Assembly: GCA_964019695.1 (NCBI GenBank)
Contig: OZ026524.1
Location: 17,167,509 to 17,231,508 of the forward strand
Length of the DNA: 64,000 bases
Direction: 5' to 3'
From: Loripinus fragilis
Taxonomy: Eukaryota > Mollusca > Bivalvia > Lucinida > Lucinidae
How positions within the stretch are numbered: the first letter of the stretch is position 1; every line of letters begins with the position of its first letter. The position numbers and the translations under genes are program-made. A model generated the notes under the pieces. It saw only the letters and a program-made list of their open reading frames with translations. It made no database searches and was not told where the DNA came from. Positions 32,236-44,735 of this stretch are shown piece by piece.

Positions 32236-33665
32236 TATGAAGGTCGTCTGCAATGATGGTTTTGTTTGATGTTTTTTAAATGTCTAATTATGGGCAATAA
32301 ATGAGCTAAACTTGATTTTAATTGGATCTTCTCATCCTTTGATTTATTCTTGACCACTGTTTACATTATATTCAATATAGAATACAAGTATGTCTACAGA
32401 ATTCCAAAGGGCCCTTACTTAGTATACAGTTATAATTCTGTCTGATTACTCTACTGGTTGTGATGAGATGAGACGAGCAATTATTTTGCTACACAAGCAG
32501 ATATAATGATAGATATTGTATACGACTTGGATAAGGATTAGTTAAGATATTTTAAAACATTTAACCAATTTAACAAATACTAAATTGTCATGTTAAAATA
32601 GAAACTATTATTTTCCACTCCCCTCTATCTATATCGTAGTATTATACATATATGGAAATATTGAAAAAGTTTATATATAACATCTGTAAAAAAGGTCTTG
32701 ATAATAGAGCAATGAATTGCTTCCTAAGATTAAAGCACCAAAGCCCAGAGATTTATAAGAAACCATGCGAAAAATATTCATTTCTCTTCGAAATATCATC
32801 TATTACACCAAGTCAATGGCCTTGCTAATTTATTATGTTAGGTAACATAAGTTACAACCTGTAACACAACCTGTAACAAGTACTCCTATCTTGTTGTTTA
32901 GCATGCAAAATCTATGATTCTTTATTATATGAGCAAGACTATCAAAATATGGAAGATTTTATATAATTTTTACGTAAATAATACCTACCAAATTGGGCTC
33001 CTTAAAACTTGGGCCAGTGTTGTTTAATTGCTTATATAAGGCAATGCATTTAAGATAGATAAACACACTTTGTTTTTTTTCTATAAGCCAAATAAGTGTG
33101 TTAGTACAACTAGATTAAAAGCATTTTAAAAATTCACAAATCAGCTGTAAAATTAAATGCTATTGGTCACAGTTACCGTTTTTAAAGGGTAGTTTTATGT
33201 AAGTAACGCACATAACACATTAGGATGCCGTAATTTTGCTTTAGAACTTTTATCTGCAGCTTAGGTATCCAGCAGGCAGACTATATGCGTGATTTAAATA
33301 GTTAGTTTAATGCCTTCTGTCTGTAGCACAGCCTTTTAACTTTTCATTTTCTGAATTTTATATGGTAACATATGTAACAGACTGTCAGAGGCAAACACCA
33401 AATCGTACACATGCAAACATCTCTTATTCTACGCAGCTCGAAATGCTCTTTTAAGATACGATGTGTCTGCAAAATTCTTTAGCGGGGAGCAAAACATTCT
33501 CAGCCATCAGTCTAACAATGATACATTGCCATTTTGGTAACGTATATTTTAGGATTTCCCACCAAAGGAGAAATTGAAATCTCTCTGTTTTGATATAAAA
33601 CTCTCATAACTTTGAACACAGAGTGTAAAATGCTTCTTTGAGCTAAAAACTTAAAATATTATTTT
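32236..33665. other. AT-rich stretch, nothing recognised
   Basis: The only structure noticed is a pair of ACCTGTAACA units near 32855-32880. Confidence 0.45.
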
Positions 33666-34292
33666 TGGATAAAAAACCCCGCAGGGTTTTTCTCCCATTT
33701 TATTTTGTGGGGGAAAAACCCCGCGGGGGAAAAACCCTGCGGGGGAATTTTCTTTTTCCTCTAGAGGCACAATATAATGCTGAAAGTTTTTGATATACCT
33801 TTTATTATGCATTGTGATGAATAATAATTCAAAATGTCAATTTGAATTTTTCAAAAAACCCTGCAGGGTTTTTCCCCCACAATCTGAAATGGGAGAAAAA
33901 CCCCGCGGGGGAAATCAAAGTTTTGAATTAAGCCATATCAATCATTTTCTGCAATAATTACAATCAAACAAACTTGTTTCTTGAACAAATTTTAATATTT
34001 ATTTTTTTGAAAAAACGGTTTTTCCCCCATTTGAAAATGTGGGGGAAAAACCCCGCGCGGGGTTTTAAAAACCCTGCGGGGTTTTCGAAAAACCCCGCGG
34101 GGTTTTTAACTTTGACAATTTTTTTCATTATGATGGCATATATTTTTTTAGTCATAATCATATATGTTATGCTCCCTTATGTCTGTATTTATGTATTTTA
34201 GTGGTTTTGAGTCTTTTGCACCACTAGAAAGATGATGTGATTTTGCCAAATTCTGGTGTGGCAAAAAAAAACTGGTGGCTGTTTTATACAAT
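33666..34292 (-). repeat. CCGCGG-palindrome element, copy 2 (inverted)
   Basis: Reverse complement of 3736-4377, with the same order of GC boxes, the ATTTTCTGAAATAATTACAA-type spacer and the AT-rich leader that ends in CCACCAGTTTTT. The two copies differ by indels and by the number of boxes in the last segment. The inner end lies at AAAAAACCCCGCAGGG near 33670. Confidence 0.75.
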
Positions 34293-34309
34293 GTCTTGTG
34301 TTAGTAGTA

Positions 34310-34480
34310 GAATATATACGAGGGAGCAGAGCTCCCGAGTATATTTCATAACGAACAAAAAACATTGTATAACCTATTTAGCCCTGACCCAGCTGTTTCC
34401 TGTGTTGCTGACACACTGAGCTCACATCAAGACATCTACATGCTATGTAGTATTTTGCTGCATTGCATATAGGAGAATGG
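34310..34480 (+). repeat. dispersed repeat shared with 1760-1920
   Basis: Matches the 1.8-kb copy through GCTGTTTCCTGTGTTGCTGA and GTATTTTGCTG. Begins near a GGGAGCAGAGCTCCC palindrome (34323-34337). Confidence 0.45.
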
Positions 34481-35915
34481 CATTTCATTTTTAGCCATGG
34501 ACGCAATCAGATAGAACAAATGTTTTTTATTAGTAGTCTGGGGGCTGGCAAGCTGGATTAGATTTTTTTTCAATCTGTCTGTTAGAAACATTCATTTGTA
34601 AAATGCAATAGTGTATCTATATAGCAATTAAATGAGGGTGAATGCCAGAAACAAAAGTGGTGCAGTTTTTTTCATGCGACATTTCGTTACCCCACCCACT
34701 AATAATGCATTGTTATATAAATGTGAACACATTCAACACAATTTCAATATGTATGAAAGTATATAGGCTTCTCATGGATTTATGTGAAAGTTAAATACAA
34801 AATCAATGACATAATTAAGCCAAAAAAGAAGTTGGTTATGGAATAAATACAAGGGAGACTGGACTGCACCGATTCTTGATCTTTGCACACTTACTTACTT
34901 CAACTACATTTGGTAAATTGGTGTTTCTCCACCCACCCATTTTCATATATTTTATTTTGTAATATGGACAGGTTAACACAATTTAAGACCTTTGTGTTTC
35001 AACTACATTGACTATGATGAAATTACTGACAGTTGAAACAGATAACTGCTTTGCATAACACTTAGTTCTTGCTTATCTAATACCCCACCCACTTTGAGAT
35101 GGATGTTCCTCTGTGCGAATATAAGTTCATTATGCTTGGAAACAGATTTTAAGTCCCATATAACTCTAGCTTGAACAATAAGGTCTGGAGGTGACACTCT
35201 CTGCTATTGTTGAATTTAATTCAAATTTGAACAATTTGGTCATAAAGAAAAAAGATTTAATTGTTCTGCTCTTGTTTTTTATTGGAATGAAAGTATAATT
35301 AAGAATTTAGCGTTGTTGCCAGTAATGCTTTTTGTACAAAGACATTAACCATTTTACAAGGGAATATACATTAATTATACATCCATCACAGTCTATATAT
35401 GCATACCAATTACCAAATATAAGTATGTCACAAAACCATTACTGTGACTATCTGACCTGAAAAATAATACATGATTAATAATACATTATTATGAAAACAT
35501 GTAGAGCGTAACCTTAATAGTAGTGGTCCTTAGGTTGGCTGTTTAGACCCCTTTCCAATGCCATTTTGTACAATATGGTTTTCTAAAACTACTCTTTACA
35601 AGCTTTAAATGACAGACGTTAGCTCTTTTGCAGTTGCTGTGATCTCGAATAACCGTTGGGTAACGATTGTTACCATTAAAATGGCTTAAAATGATACCAT
35701 GGAAGACTATATACATGTAGTATTCTTATTCAAATTTTTCCATGTGACTGACTACATATTTTTATGACTAGGAAGGTAGAGTGTCCTCCTTATTTTTATA
35801 TACAATAGATAAAGCTTACTCAAAAGTAGCTCAGAATATGCAAATGTGAATTTATAAATTACCATGCAATCATGCTAAATCGAAGGTTAATCCATATTGG
35901 TTGATCCTTTTGAAA
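34481..35915. other. non-coding stretch, nothing recognised
   Basis: Open frames are short and without domains. No repeat ends were found. Confidence 0.45.
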
Positions 35916-35917
35916 TA

Positions 35918-37228
35918 CGAGGGGGGTTCAATATGTAATGAAAACAGCCCAGTATATCCCAAAATTTTATATTTATACACTTCATAATTACTTTTATTAA
36001 AAGATCTGTTTCTTGGCTAAATAAATGTAAAATTGCAGTTTTCGAGCTCCTTACCAAATTTATACAAGCCACTTTCAAGATAGGGTACTAAAGTACACTG
36101 CGATATGAAATAAAACAATGATTTCAAAAGCAGATAACTACATGAACGAGGGATGTTTTCAGTCTGCTTCTTCGCGTGGTAAATATCCATATATTGGTGA
36201 GTTAAACCTGCAAAAATTTTCGATATTGCTTTATATTCTATGAATTACTGAGGCTGTCATTTTGGTTAAAATCCTCCTTGATGCTACATTTTCTGGCTAT
36301 CCATTGACAGAGTCGTTTTTGCGTGAACGAATGCATAGCGAAAATTTAAACGAAAATCATTGGTAACATTTTTTCTGGTCGCTTGGATGTTCATTTGCAA
36401 GTAATACAGCCGATTTTAAAAATTCCATATTTAATATCACTCATAAAGTACCCCCAAGTACGTCATTTGAAATAAGAAAATCACTTAAAAGAATGCCATC
36501 TCTGGCTTACACTGAAATGGATCAGACAAAATACCGCGTGTCATCGATGTTTGCATTCGGATGCAATATTTAGACATTGTTACATGTATCTACATGTACA
36601 TAATCTGGCTGGCTAATTTCAGACAATAAAATTATAGGAAACGAGAATGGTACGGTATACCACTTAGATGAGATACTCCTAGATATTGGTTTCAGTTTAA
36701 CTGGTCTGCTGCCTATGCACTTTGTGTATTGAAACTTCGATACAATCAAAATTGCCCTTTCCTGGTACAAAACCACATTTCTGATTTTCAAGAACCGTGC
36801 GCATTTTAGTATTACGTCCATTGCCTTAAACGACGTCAACGTAAGAGAGGGTAACGTAATAAAACCGTTTGCACGAGAAATCGGTAGCATTTAAAATTTG
36901 TATCGTTATAGCAGATAAAGGGGAAATGACTCAAAAAATATATATATGTGATTCATGCATGTTAAATGTTTGTTTTAGGAAATACAGCATGCCTTTCTAG
37001 CTTTGTTAAAATGAGTCTTTACTATTCGGAGGAAAATATATTTAGTGTATATAAGTGTGCTTTTTAAAAAGTGTGTAACTTATTAAATTTGGAAAGAAAA
37101 AAAATAATGTTTCATGCACCATTTTAACGGCGACGCTTTGATCTTTCATTTGGCATATAGCATAAGATCCTAACGCGTTTGTGGATGGAGTTATGAATGG
37201 GTTTTCATTACATATTGAACCCCCCTCG
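35918..37228. mobile_element. 1311-bp TA-flanked element with 28-bp perfect TIRs
   Basis: The ends are identical inverted repeats of 28 bases beginning CGAGGGGGGTTCAATATG (35918-35945 and 37201-37228), with TA immediately outside both. TIR start and TA target site fit the Tc1/mariner group, and 1.3 kb is the length of an intact mariner. However, neither strand shows a mariner transposase: the longest frame is 106 codons on the minus strand (36570-36890), with no HNDNA-type or WVPHxL-type motif. It is best called non-autonomous, possibly with a replaced interior. Perfect ends suggest fairly recent movement. Confidence 0.85.
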
Positions 37229-38860
37229 TAGAAATCGGACATTTCTACCTCAAACATATTAATTTATTACACCATCGAAAAAATCAAACTGGTAATAGTA
37301 ACTAAGCCGAAGACATAAGTAATAAATAATGAATAATAAAAAAAACGTCAAATGGTTAATAAATAGGTTTTATTCATCATAATATATTGCTATGGGTTTA
37401 ACGTATAATAAGTACATGCATTTAAATGTACTGCAGAAGAATATTTTATACATTTTACATACCTCTGATGATAGCAGCAGATGGGCATATTGGAAGATAA
37501 ACCTTTCCGGTTTCGAGTTTATTAAATGACACTTTATATAACATAGAAAGATACCATTTTTGCAGTATGTCTAAGACAAACCAATTTTCTTTTAGAGGTA
37601 AATACAAATAATGGGCCCATTAGGAATTGATAAAGTTTTCGGAAATCAAAGGAACTATTTTAGACTTAGATGTCCATTTTTGCTGGATTTAATGTAAACA
37701 TGTAGCATACATAACTCAATGAATGGTCCAAATTAACTCTCAAAAGGGTACAGTGCAATATGGGATGAGTCAAAGGTAAACCAAGTTAACTTAATTTAAA
37801 AATCAGTGAGATAGATATATGAAGAAGTATATTTATGTTTATCAATTATTGTAAAAATGAAATGTCTATTAAATAAAATGGATGGGATACCTTGCATACA
37901 GCCTAACGATGTATAGAAAATATAGCAAGTTTATATATCCTTAGGAAAAAACAGTGTCTGATACTCTCTGGATTACTTTCTGGGGTCAGGAAATACAATG
38001 TGATTACAAATTAGTCATTTTATAATAAAGCATGCATTTTCAATACATTATCCATAATGGCACATTTTATATAACAGTTCCTCTAAATATGCCGTCATTT
38101 TTTTACCAGATTATTTAAAAGTTGCGAAGAAAACCTTTTTTCCTGGCTTATTTGATACTAAAATATTAGTTTAGGCCATCAAACTGGCTAAAGTAGTGGA
38201 TGAAGCAGATTTCAGCTGAACTGAGATTTAGACATCATGCAAAATAATCTTAATTGAAAATAGTAGCTTAATTATGGGTAGGCGCGTTTATTATGTCGTA
38301 GACAAAATCTGCACCACTTTCAGAACTGGCATCTACCCTAAAAGTGACTCTTAAATGTTACCCTAATCGACTGTACCATTAGAAATTTTCTACCAGATGG
38401 ATTAAACAAAATCATAAATAGAGCTCTTTTTATAACTGGACTTTAACCTATGGCAGCTTTTTTTCATATTTTTTTTGCAAAATAATCTGGGAAATAGTTC
38501 ACTGATCACACGTTACAGATGTATATGCTGCTCATCCCAACTGTTTGTGCTTTCTTCTCTGGTACACAAACAGTGGAGACACGCTCAGATCAGCGTTTAT
38601 TTATCCATGTGTCGTTTGATCATGCTGTCATTATCAAAAAGCATTCGGGTGCAAGCAGTGTAATTTCGTTCCTGGATTCAATGTACAGCCTGGTCAGTTT
38701 TTTTTTCTGCAGTTGCAACTAAATTTACATCATTTTTGTCGATATCACACTTAGTTTTCGATTGGACTCTAAAATAAAAATATTTTTGTGACATTTTTCA
38801 GACTGCGATTTCCTCTCATCAGGTGATCTTAAATAGTGTGAGGTATGGAAAATATACCAC
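37229..38860. other. AT-rich stretch, nothing recognised
   Basis: Overlapping open frames at 38475-38722 have no domain, and their sequence does not look like an exon. Confidence 0.4.
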
Positions 38861-38995
38861 ACTGAATATGGTCCTTCGCTCACACCTGATTGGTGAAAAC
38901 TAAAGGAAGTCTGCGGTTCATGGGCTATATCAAATTATGTATGACGAGAAACTGTAGAGCTTAAGTCAATAAAATATATGTTCTGTTCTGTTCTG
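38861..38995 (+). repeat. LINE 3' end with TGTTC-repeat tail
   Basis: AAGTCAATAAAATATATG leads into TGTTCTGTTCTGTTCTG, the same ending as the three LINE copies at 21.9, 26.2 and 29.7 kb. Upstream sequence differs, so this is another subfamily or a very short truncated copy. Confidence 0.55.
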
Positions 38996-39649
38996 ATCGA
39001 TTGATATCCGGCGTCCGTCGTAATTACCGTCAACAGCTTTGTCACTTAATACACTGTAGGACTGTTATCAAGTCCTCCAATGCCCTTTTTAAACCGGTAT
39101 TTCAAATGTTCTATTTCCATTTAAAGATATGGATGCAAATTACAAAGTAAGCGATAATATTTGAAAATATTTACTTTAAAAATTATTAGGTTAAACCCAT
39201 TGCCGCCGTGTTTCTTTATGTCTATGCGTGTAACTGTATGTTTGCTCTTAAACTATTTGGGTACAAATGTTTCTTCGGTTATCCACTCCCAGGATTGTTC
39301 AAACTCATCTGATCCGTAGAATTCGTGGCAGAGGTGGGGCGGTTTCACTTTTTCAAACATGCATGTAGGGGGAACTGTGCAAAACTCCTTAATAACTTAT
39401 TAATAGTATCCAATTTGAACAGAATTCGGCATAAACGGTCTTCAATTTGTCCGCTACCATGATTGTCCAAATGATGGTGACTGTGTGTGTGGGGGGGGGG
39501 AGGGGGTGCTGCATACGGAGGACGGGGGTCTCATCGACATCTCTTTCGTAACCGTTGATGCAGTTCCAAAATAGTGTCAATATTTGTTCTACATATGCTA
39601 CCACTCCGATATCATTAAGTAAATGCCCTGGTTACTATATAAATTAGGT

Positions 39650-40435
39650 CTAGGGATTAAACTATTTTCCTTTATAAAGGTCCTCCTAATTATGTATCAG
39701 TATCAGGTTGGTCGAAATCTGTTCATTGGTTTGTAAGATAAAGTTCAAAAATCCTTTTCATAGTTATATAAAACCGTGGTAACTTGGAAATACGATCAAG
39801 TTCACTAAAATCTGATCATTTATAAAGGTGTTCTCAATAATATGTGTAATTCATCTTGGTCAAAATATGGTCATTTGCTCAGACGAGGGAGTGCAGTCAA
39901 GGCTTTTTGATTATCAAATGACCCTGGTGAACTTTGAAATTAGGTCAAGGTCACCAAAATCTAATCTCATAATTTTAATATCTTCCCAATGATGTATCTT
40001 CGTTAGTTTGGTCATAAACCGACCATTCGTTCAGAAGATAGAGTGCAGGCAATGCTTCTTTTCATAGAAATATATGACTACGGTGACCTTAAAAGTAGAT
40101 CAAGGTTACCAAAATCTAATCAGTTAATTCAAATTTTCCAATAGTGTATTTGTGCTAGTGTTGGTCGAATTTTGTCCATTGGTTCAGAAGATACAAGTTT
40201 AATGCAGACGAGGCTTTTTATAATTAAATGACCCTGGTGAAATAAGGTCAAGGCCACCAAAATCTAATCGTGTAATAAGATCTTCCCAATGCTGTATCTG
40301 TGTCAGTTTGGTCAAATTGTGATTTTCGGTTCAGAAGATAGTATGCAGACAAGGCTTTTTTCATATAGTTATATGGTCCTGGTGACCTTAACATTTAGCT
40401 CAATGTCACCCAACCCTTATAATTCCTTTCGCCTG
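39650..40435 (+). repeat. 150-bp tandem repeat, five units
   Basis: The anchor TTGGTCRAAWTYTG recurs near 39707, 39855, 40008, 40161 and 40308. Each unit carries GACCYTGGTGAMCTT and AGGTCAAGGTCACCAAAATC-like phrases. Related in style, not closely in sequence, to the 8.5-kb satellite. Confidence 0.75.
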
Positions 40436-40969
40436 TCCTATATAAGTATCTGTAAAAGATCCAACGGTTCCCAAATAAGAGCGCAGACAAATAGCTACGC
40501 CGACTTTAATGCCGACAGGACAAACGCCCCAAACCATATGCATACTGCGAAAACAGGCCCCGAGGTTATAAAACTTATTTCATGCTCAACTCAACTGTCC
40601 ACGAAATTTCAACTGCTCATAAAACTAAGGAACCGACAAATGAAGGGGTTTCTTGTTTTCAGTCTCTCAGGTGTTGCATTTACCATGCTGATAAATCGTC
40701 ACCTCAGTGCTATAGTATTATATCTACCATTGCACACGTTTTGAAAAAAATGAGTTTGAAATTTTTAGCATTCTGATTTTTATGCCTCATTTATCACAGA
40801 CCGCGACTCATACCAGAGGCTTAAAATATATGCATACAGTGTAAATTATATTGGATTGAAGAATTTTCACACTAATATGGAATTAACGGGCATTTTACAG
40901 TTTGCAGATAGACCATTATGCCCTAAAAATCGCCTTCTGCGTTCAGTGCTATGGTGTTCTGTATTTTCC

Positions 40970-41440
40970 TAAAGCTTATTATTCTGTTTATAAGGTCAAT
41001 TTGTATACTAGTCTGAACAGATATGATTATTTGCACCTAAAAGTAGCAGATTAAGTCATTTGTTTGGAATAACAGTAACACACCGCACGGATTATGCAAT
41101 TGAAATTTATGTAAGGGAGAAAATCTGTATTTACAGGTCATTTTTCTATCAATGGGGTCAATTTGTATAATATTTAGACTGAACTGATTATTTGGACCTA
41201 AAAGTAGCAGATTTAACCATTCATTTGTAATTTCATCGACCAATTACTTCAATTAAAGCAGCTTAAATATGTGTAAGGGAGGTTATCTGTTTCTACAGCT
41301 TATTATTCTGTCCATGGATCAATTTGCATAATATTTTTGACTGAGTGGATTATTTGGACCTAAAAGTAGCCGATATAGCCATTAGTTAATCACAACACCG
41401 ACAAGCCGCTTCAATTTAGGAAATTTAAATTTATTAAAGG
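40970..41440 (+). repeat. 165-bp tandem repeat, three units
   Basis: Units share TTATTTGSACCTAAAAGTAG and TATGTRTAAGGGAG phrases, at spacings of about 160-170 bp. Confidence 0.7.
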
Positions 41441-41615
41441 GGGGGGGGGGGGGGTAACTGCATTTTTTTTAGAAATTTTCCCAAGGGAAGTGACTTTCGG
41501 TAGATAGAGTTGTGTGACACTGAACTCATCCAGTCACGTGACATAATCATCATTGGCCAGTGGATGAAAATCACATTAAACACTATAGCACTGAACGAAC
41601 TTCTCTTTTGTAGAT

Positions 41616-41816
41616 GAGGGAGCGCAGTGGCTCAGTGGTAGAGTGCTTGACTCGAGACCGAGAGGCCACGGGTTCGAGCCTCACCGGCGTCACTGCGTTG
41701 TGGTCCTTGAGCTAGACACATTTATCCTAGCTTTGTACTGGTTCAACCCAGGGAGACCCGTCCCTGTTTAACTGAAATATTGCTGATGGGACGTAAAGAA
41801 TCAAATCAAGCAAACT
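41616..41816 (+). mobile_element. tRNA-derived SINE family A, copy 2
   Basis: Same A box, B box and body as the 23.6-kb SINE. The direct repeat TTTTGTAGAT flanks it (41606-41615 and 41817-41826). Confidence 0.92.
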
Positions 41817-42092
41817 TTTTGTAGATAGAACAGAAAAACACAGCGATTCTAAGCTTACTCGGAGGAGACAGGAAAATGAAACATTCACCAGTATATAGGA
41901 CATTTGATTCCCTTTCCAACGATATACTTAACTCATTTTTAACCAAAATGTCACTTAAACACTATAGCACTGAAGCGACGAAATGTTAAAATGCCATCAA
42001 TTTTTGGCATTAAACATTTATGACCAGGGTACAGTTCGTGCTCAGCTGAATTGAGCATGGAAAAAAGTTTTATAACCTTGGGGCCAGGTTTT

Positions 42093-42716
42093 CTTGCGAC
42101 AATGACTACCAACAAACACAGGAGGCCTAGGGGCGTACGGAAGTACGCAGTTTCATGCATTTATATCTCAATTATCGTATTGGACAATAAGTGCTGTTAC
42201 ATGTAATTATACCAAGCCGTATTTTCAATCTGTAGATGTGCTATTGATCGACGCCATCTGAGCATCGTCACATGCAGTACCTAGCGGAGTTTGTCTGCGG
42301 TTCTGTTTGCTTTACGATGTTGCTTGGGGGATATCGTTTTTCTCTAAAGTTATTTTTTCATGGGATCCGAGCGCTTCTACCAATAGCTTCGCGTAAATAA
42401 TGCTGGATTTACTTTAAGAGGTAATTTATTTACATTTATCTAAAACTAAATCGGCCAGCCACTTAGCACATTCTCGTAAAGTCGGTAATTAAAAGTATAT
42501 AGGCAGCTTCCCCAGATCGCAAGGATACATTGGACCCACGTTGGTAGTGGGTGGAAATGTGGGCGTCGACATACATGTACATGTACCAACGTTTGACCAA
42601 AAATTAACATGCCATCTATTTCTATCGCAATATTTATTAAACAACAATGAAATATTGCAAAAAATACTCTGTATCTAAATATTCTGAATATTCTTTTTAA
42701 CTATTTGACACATGTT
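42093..42716. other. non-coding stretch before an open frame
   Basis: Contains a small ATGTACATGTACCAACG phrase near 42573 but no repeat ends or exons that I can support. Confidence 0.35.
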
Positions 42717-43076
42717 TAAAACAATTTGTTTTTAAAACACGTTACATCGGGCCAACATCACAGTTGCGTGGGGGAGGAAATACATTTAGATGCAAACTTA
42801 TGTATTGAATCGGTTCCATTCACGTTTAACTTTATAATTAGTAAACGTCAAGTTAAATTTAGAATTCGATGTGTAGGAACGGTTGGTAAAGCGTGGGATT
42901 ACATATATTGTGGAAAACTTACACTAAACCAACGCTATATGGTATTTCTTAAAAAAGTCGGGGTTTTGGAATATTCTCATGAGATAAGTTATTACCAGCT
43001 AGACATGGCTATTGTAGCCGTGAAAAAAAAACTGAGTGGGAAAGCTATTTTTTTAAAAAAGATAAAAAGAGCTTAA
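42717..43076 (+). CDS. 119-codon open frame, possible exon, function unknown
   Basis: The longest non-repeat open frame in the window. It has no plausible ATG start, so if real it is an exon. A CATCACAG acceptor-like site lies at about 42765. The residues include an even spread of Cys (CVGEE, ANLCIE, IRCVGT, IYCGK) and a TLNQRYMVFLKK stretch. Four cysteines plus a GQRYxVFLK-like strand recall netrin-type (NTR) or agrin NtA folds, but this is a loose impression. The last part is Lys-rich and ends at a TAA, with no good donor. Alternatives are a decayed gene copy or chance. Confidence 0.28.
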
Positions 43077-43944
43077 CATTTGTACTGTTGGGCAAAACTG
43101 AAAAAATAGGAATTTAGGGGAAAGGCAATTCTGTGGACTTATTTTTGAAATAAAACCTATTGTAGGCATTGTTTTGGTAATGCCCAATGAGCGAAAAATA
43201 CATATAACCAGAAAGAGTCTTTTCTTAAAGAGAATTAAGCATATTTATCTCCATATAAAGCCTATATATGTACATGTCACTGTGCAAAAATAGGGGGTAG
43301 GGGAAATGAACCAACCATTTATTTATGTTGTAATGTTTAACTTAGATTAAGTTAATTGAGCAAATACATTTATTTACACAACTTAACTTTAAATACTGTA
43401 ACAATACGTGTCTGAATAAAAAAATGTAATATTTCAATGGAGCAAATAGTGATAACTCTTCACAATCCTATGAAAAAAAATCATATAAGGTTATCTTTTT
43501 TGTCGCAAGGTATATATTGATGAAATTTTGCATACTTATTTATTTAACATTGTCCAGCCACTGGTATGCTAAATGGCGATGATCTTTGGCCGAGCATTTT
43601 GGCTGGTAGAGGTATTTTAGTGAATATGCCCATCAACCCTTTAACCGCATCTTATATTCTGATCCAATTTTGCATACTTATACGTTTTTTGAAATTGGCA
43701 ACGAAGATGACAGAGAAAATAACAAATATAAGAAAACATATTAGTCTTACCTTGATTAGAACCACTGTGCGTCAGTCTGTTGGATTTCAAGACAGCCTCT
43801 TGCCACGTGTTGTTTACCTACCTATATACCTTTTACCTGTGCTCGTCAGATTAAACTTGCACGATCCTTGCATGATTGGATACTGATTTATCTACGTTCA
43901 ACATGGCCCGTGCACATTGCAGTCAGTTGATTTAATTACTTAAA
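43077..43944. other. non-coding stretch, nothing firm
   Basis: An open frame of 106 codons at 43566-43886 lacks any recognisable domain and starts at a non-ATG codon neighbourhood. Confidence 0.35.
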
Positions 43945-44735
43945 CCCCATTCCACTGAACGGCGATTCGAAATGTTGGTCAAAACGGCACAAATCGTAGC
44001 AGAATGGCAATAGTGCAGTAGACGAAGGTAATTCGTATTAGATGCGCATCCGAATCTTAATGATCGCCACCTCACGGCGATTGTTTGGACCCTGCTCAAA
44101 ATTTGCGTAGTGACATCGCCGTGGACTCGGAGCAAAACGGAAGCGTAGACACATCGTAGTAACCCCCCCCCCCCCCATTTCACTGGACGGCGATTCAGCT
44201 ACACTCATGGGGATCGCGGATTTTTTCGAAAATTATTCAGAATCACCGCGGAAGCGTAGACAACCACACAAATTGGGGACTTGACGCTTCCAGTACACTT
44301 CCAGTACGCTTCTACTACGCTTCCGTTGACAATGAAGATCCGGCTACGCTTAGTCTACTCTGATGGCGATGCAGCTGCGACCTTGCTACGACCTAAGCGA
44401 TGGAGCTACGCTTTAAATGCGCAATTGTTTCCTTTCTATATAAAGTCTTAAGTGCAAATGATTTATGTTCAGTTGAATGTCAACGATAGACGCTCTCCAG
44501 TCGCTAGGCTTCGGCTGGCCACTATAAACCAAAGCCTTATTATGTTGGATGATGAGGTCCAGGCAAGACGGAGGTGGAGGGCCAAACTGTCCTGGGTCTG
44601 TCCATGAGTATCCGCAGACAGACGGCTACAATTCGGGCACTAGGACAACTAATATTAGCTATGAGGATGGAAGATAACGCTTCATTCTTCAATTTCGTGA
44701 GAATGGAACCACTCAGAGTTGGTCTAAGAATCCAA
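43945..44735 (+). mobile_element. PIF/Harbinger remnant, left part
   Basis: Starts with CCCCATTCCACTGAACGGCG. A second, similar start (CCCATTTCACTGGACGGCG) is at 44174 after a C14 run, so two related copies may be nested. Dense CGCTTC/GTAGC phrases follow (TACGCTTCCGTTGACAATG). The transposase N-terminal remnant at 44530-44730 gives the family. The element is broken at 44736 by the inverted satellite element and similar GCGTAGC-rich sequence resumes at 47258. Confidence 0.6.
44530..44730 (+). pseudogene. Harbinger transposase N-terminal fragment
   Basis: One frame reads VQARRRWRAKLSWVCP and then a stop. A shifted frame reads GQLILAMRMEDNASFFNFVR followed by MEP. This matches the conserved start of HARBI1-like transposases: an Arg/Trp-rich RRRRWWVRPW segment, then GxYxxLxxELRxEDxxSFxNFxRMxP. 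The DDE catalytic part is missing because the satellite element lies immediately downstream. At least one stop and one frameshift are present, so it is dead. Confidence 0.72.

Larger units (their letters stand above)
40556..42085. mobile_element. composite element between inverted arms
   Basis: GGCCCCGAGGTTATAAAACT at 40556-40575 is matched inverted at 42066-42085. The arms stay related through the CATGCTCAACTC and CAGTGCTATAGT phrases (to about 40725 and back to about 41955). Inside are a 165-bp tandem repeat (40970-41440), a G16 run (41439-41454) and a SINE. A loose direct copy of the inner arm phrase CACTATAGCACTGAA lies at 41581-41595. A long-TIR transposon with nested insertions is the likely explanation. 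Confidence 0.5.

Noticed and set aside
40289..40744. 151-codon open frame
   Set aside because: It runs from the 150-bp tandem repeat into the inverted arm at 40556, starts at a non-ATG codon, and has no domain.
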